From NCBI GenBank assembly GCA_035635575.1, contig DASQAV010000137.1, forward strand, positions 1-42,952: a DNA stretch of 42,952 nt, written 5' to 3'. The translations under genes were made by a program, and so were the position numbers. Below the pieces are notes generated by a model that did not search any database, was not told where the DNA came from, and saw only the letters and a program-made list of their open reading frames with translations. This DNA is from WS-7 sp035635575 (GTDB lineage Bacteria; Eisenbacteria; RBG-16-71-46; SZUA-252). Position 1 is the stretch's first letter. Every line of letters begins with the position of its first letter. Of this stretch, positions 41,226 to 42,952 are shown in pieces.

Positions 41226-41299
41226 CGCGCCTGGAGGGAATCGAACCCCCGACCGACGGATTAGAAATCCGTTGCTCTATCCAACTGAGCTACAGGCGC
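41226..41299 (-). tRNA. tRNA-Arg (anticodon TCT)
   Basis: The minus strand has acceptor GCGCCTG paired with CAGGCGC, discriminator G, and no encoded CCA. The anticodon loop TTTCTAA carries TCT, reading AGA/AGG, which are rare codons in this GC-rich DNA. The D arm has TAGCTCAGTTGGATAGAGC and the T arm GGTTCGATTCC. It precedes tRNA-His in a two-gene unit. Confidence 0.95.
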
Positions 41300-41410
41300 T
41301 CCATGGTCGGGTAACAACTTGGGGCTTCACCTCCTAGAGCGCACGAAGCATACTCTAGCCCATCCGCGACCCTTCGACCATAACCTTCCCCCGCACGGCG
41401 GCGTGAGCCT

Positions 41411-42952
41411 GTGAGCCACTCCCGTTCCCGCTCACGGCCTTCCCGCCGCGAGCCCGCGGGCCGCAAGGGAATCTCCACCGCGCCCGTCTCCTTTATCACG
41501 CTGGCACTCATCTTCGCGATGCCCGTGTTCTTCATCCCCTGGGGATTCGCCGAGGAATTCGAATTCACGAAGGTGATGCTTCTCGTCACCGGGGCCCTGG
41601 TGCTCGCCGCCTGGTGGATCGCCGGCGAGAGCTCGCGGATCGCATCGTCGGGCTTCATCCCCTGGCTTCGCGTACTCCCGCGGCGCGTGGCCGGCGCGAT
41701 CCGGCGCGACCCGCTGGGAGGCGCGGTCGCGCTGATGCTCCTCTCGGCAACCGTGTCCACGATCACTTCGATTCGCCCCGCACTGAGCCTCTTCGGCGCG
41801 CCCCAGAGCCGCGCGGGGCTCGAGACCATCGTGGCGATGGCGGCGCTCTATTACTCCTCGCGCTCCCTCGCATCGAACCCGCTCTGGATCCGCCGCGTCG
41901 CTCAGGCGGCGGGCTTTGGTGCGGCGGTCGCGGCTGCATACGCACTTTTGCAGATCCTGCATCTGGATCCGATCACCTGGTCGCGGCAGAGCTCCTTCAA
42001 TGGCTTGATCCGCGCGGGCAGCACGGTGGGGCACGCGAATACCCTCTCCGCGTACCTCGTCATGTGCCTGCCGCTCGTGGTCTGGCTCGCTTCCAAGGCG
42101 CGCTCGCGCGTGGGAGCGATCGGATGGGCCGCGCTTGGTGCCGTGTCGGTGTTCCTAGCGATGGTCAGCCTCTCGCGCGGCGCATGGCTCGGCCTCGCCG
42201 GGGTGGCAGTGGCCGCGCTGATTCTCTCTCTCGCGTCGGGGCGCCGCCCCTCGCGAAGGTGGGTGATGGCCGCGGGTGCGATCGCTCTCGTGGCGCTCCT
42301 TCTGCCTCTCGTGACCCCGATGCGGACGCAGCTTCTGGAGCGCGTTCAACAGCTGACCGACCTGAACGCGGAAACGACCCGCACCCGCGTGGAGCTGTGG
42401 CGGGCTGGAATCCGCATGTTCCGCGAGCATCCCGTAGCCGGTGCCGGGCTCGACGCCTATGTGGCCGCGTTTCCGCGCTTTCGAACCGCCACGCTGACCG
42501 AGATCGAATGGGGAGGAACGCCGGCGAAGGCGCACAACGACGCGATCCAGATCCTCGCCACCCAGGGGCTTCTGGGAGGTCTCGCGGCGCTCGCCATCCT
42601 GATTCTATGCGCGCGCTCGGTGTGGCACATCGCGCGCCGAGGGAGCCCGGAGTCGCGCGGGGCCGCCGTCGCGGTGGGTGCCTGCCTCGCGGGATACGTC
42701 CTTCCAAGTTTCGTTGGATTCGGCACCGTGGCCACGAGCACGCTCGCCGCGGCCCTGGCCGGGTGGGCGGCCCGCACCCAGCACGAGACGCCGCACGAAG
42801 GCGCGCCGGTGCGCTCGCGGTGGAACCTGGCGGCGGGCTTCGTCCTCGCGGCCGCGCTCTGGTACGTGCTCGTCCAACGGCCGCTCGCCGCCGAGATGGC
42901 GCTGGGGCAGGCGATGCGCTACCAGGTGGGAGCCGTGGAGCGCGAGGATGCA
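41411..42952 (+). CDS. O-antigen ligase (Wzy_C) family membrane protein, 3' end outside window
   Basis: The frame is open from GTG 41411 to the right edge (514 codons with no stop). The ribosome-binding site is weak, and a later in-frame ATG near 41519 is an alternative. A short basic N-terminus is followed by about twelve hydrophobic helices. The Wzy_C/RfaL signature region includes GSTVGHANTLSAYLVMCLPL, FLAMVSLSRGAWLGLAGVAV, then a periplasmic loop with RVELWRAGIRMFREHPVAGA and AKAHNDAIQILATQGLLGGL. These residues, including the loop His and Arg, match O-antigen ligases and related polymerases that join lipid-linked glycans in the periplasm. After the last helix (FVLAAALWYVLV) the sequence continues AEMALGQAMRYQVGAVERED, which looks like the start of a TPR tail. 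The acceptor glycan is unknown. Confidence 0.88.
   Translation, partial: MSHSRSRSRPSRREPAGRKGISTAPVSFITLALIFAMPVFFIPWGFAEEFEFTKVMLLVTGALVLAAWWIAGESSRIASSGFIPWLRVLPRRVAGAIRRDPLGGAVALMLLSATVSTITSIRPALSLFGAPQSRAGLETIVAMAALYYSSRSLASNPLWIRRVAQAAGFGAAVAAAYALLQILHLDPITWSRQSSFNGLIRAGSTVGHANTLSAYLVMCLPLVVWLASKARSRVGAIGWAALGAVSVFLAMVSLSRGAWLGLAGVAVAALILSLASGRRPSRRWVMAAGAIALVALLLPLVTPMRTQLLERVQQLTDLNAETTRTRVELWRAGIRMFREHPVAGAGLDAYVAAFPRFRTATLTEIEWGGTPAKAHNDAIQILATQGLLGGLAALAILILCARSVWHIARRGSPESRGAAVAVGACLAGYVLPSFVGFGTVATSTLAAALAGWAARTQHETPHEGAPVRSRWNLAAGFVLAAALWYVLVQRPLAAEMALGQAMRYQVGAVEREDA

Noticed and set aside
1..42952. CRISPR arrays, IS elements, prophage genes, rRNA and known riboswitches
   Set aside because: No regular direct repeats with spacers, transposase or integrase motifs, ribosomal RNA sequence or recognisable riboswitch core was seen on either strand.

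Overview
The window is about 43 kb of GC-rich (roughly two-thirds G+C), densely coding bacterial chromosome. No prophage, insertion sequence, CRISPR array or rRNA was seen. Several exported proteins carry FlgD-type Ig C-termini (the 'PNPFNPET' plus 'LPSGAYFYRL' pattern) or lamin-tail domains. Together with many GTG/TTG starts, this fits an uncultured lineage of the Fibrobacteres-Chlorobi-Bacteroidetes neighbourhood, most like Candidatus Eisenbacteria. The lineage is an inference from style, not from a marker gene. Both window edges cut genes.

Region 1 (1-9312) holds envelope and secreted proteins: a partial von Willebrand-A membrane protein, a two-lamin-tail/FlgD protein, a small barrel-like protein with no stop codon of its own, a convergent 951-residue secreted protein with a FlgD-type tail, and another barrel-like exported protein. 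Region 2 (9329-13975) is a tight metabolic run: class I/II aminotransferase, carbamate kinase, a double-domain ABC ATPase with badly degraded catalytic motifs, and one BMP/ribose-type permease. Region 3 (14082-19895) has a single-lamin-tail protein, then a signalling operon: cytoplasmic PAS histidine kinase, NarL-type response regulator, and a CheB-CheR-coiled-coil-PAS fusion. A gene-free stretch of about 800 bases follows (19896-20692). It contains the most unusual structure seen here: alternating GCCCC and GGGGC arms that can fold as a row of hairpins in two mutually exclusive registers.

Region 4 (20693-29847) is mixed: a VOC protein, a secreted beta-helix, an isoprenylcysteine-methyltransferase-like membrane protein with no normal start codon, two DinB proteins, a group II PLP decarboxylase with a coupled lipoprotein, an orphan type IV pilin-like protein, a GT87 membrane glycosyltransferase, a DUF1428 protein and an EamA transporter. 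Region 5 (29834-35653) has a DUF1697 protein, a beta-propeller lipoprotein, a clear NAD-dependent formate dehydrogenase, a di-haem peroxidase-like lipoprotein coupled to a small exported protein, and a barrel-like protein.

Region 6 (35675-42952) is housekeeping: tRNA-Leu; a translationally coupled cluster smpB, N-acetylmuramoyl-alanine amidase, GerMN protein, murI, rph and rdgB, followed by a receiver protein; tRNA-Arg and tRNA-His; and the start of an O-antigen-ligase-type membrane protein running off the right edge. The cluster links ribosome rescue, wall turnover, D-glutamate supply, tRNA 3'-end trimming and nucleotide-pool cleaning.
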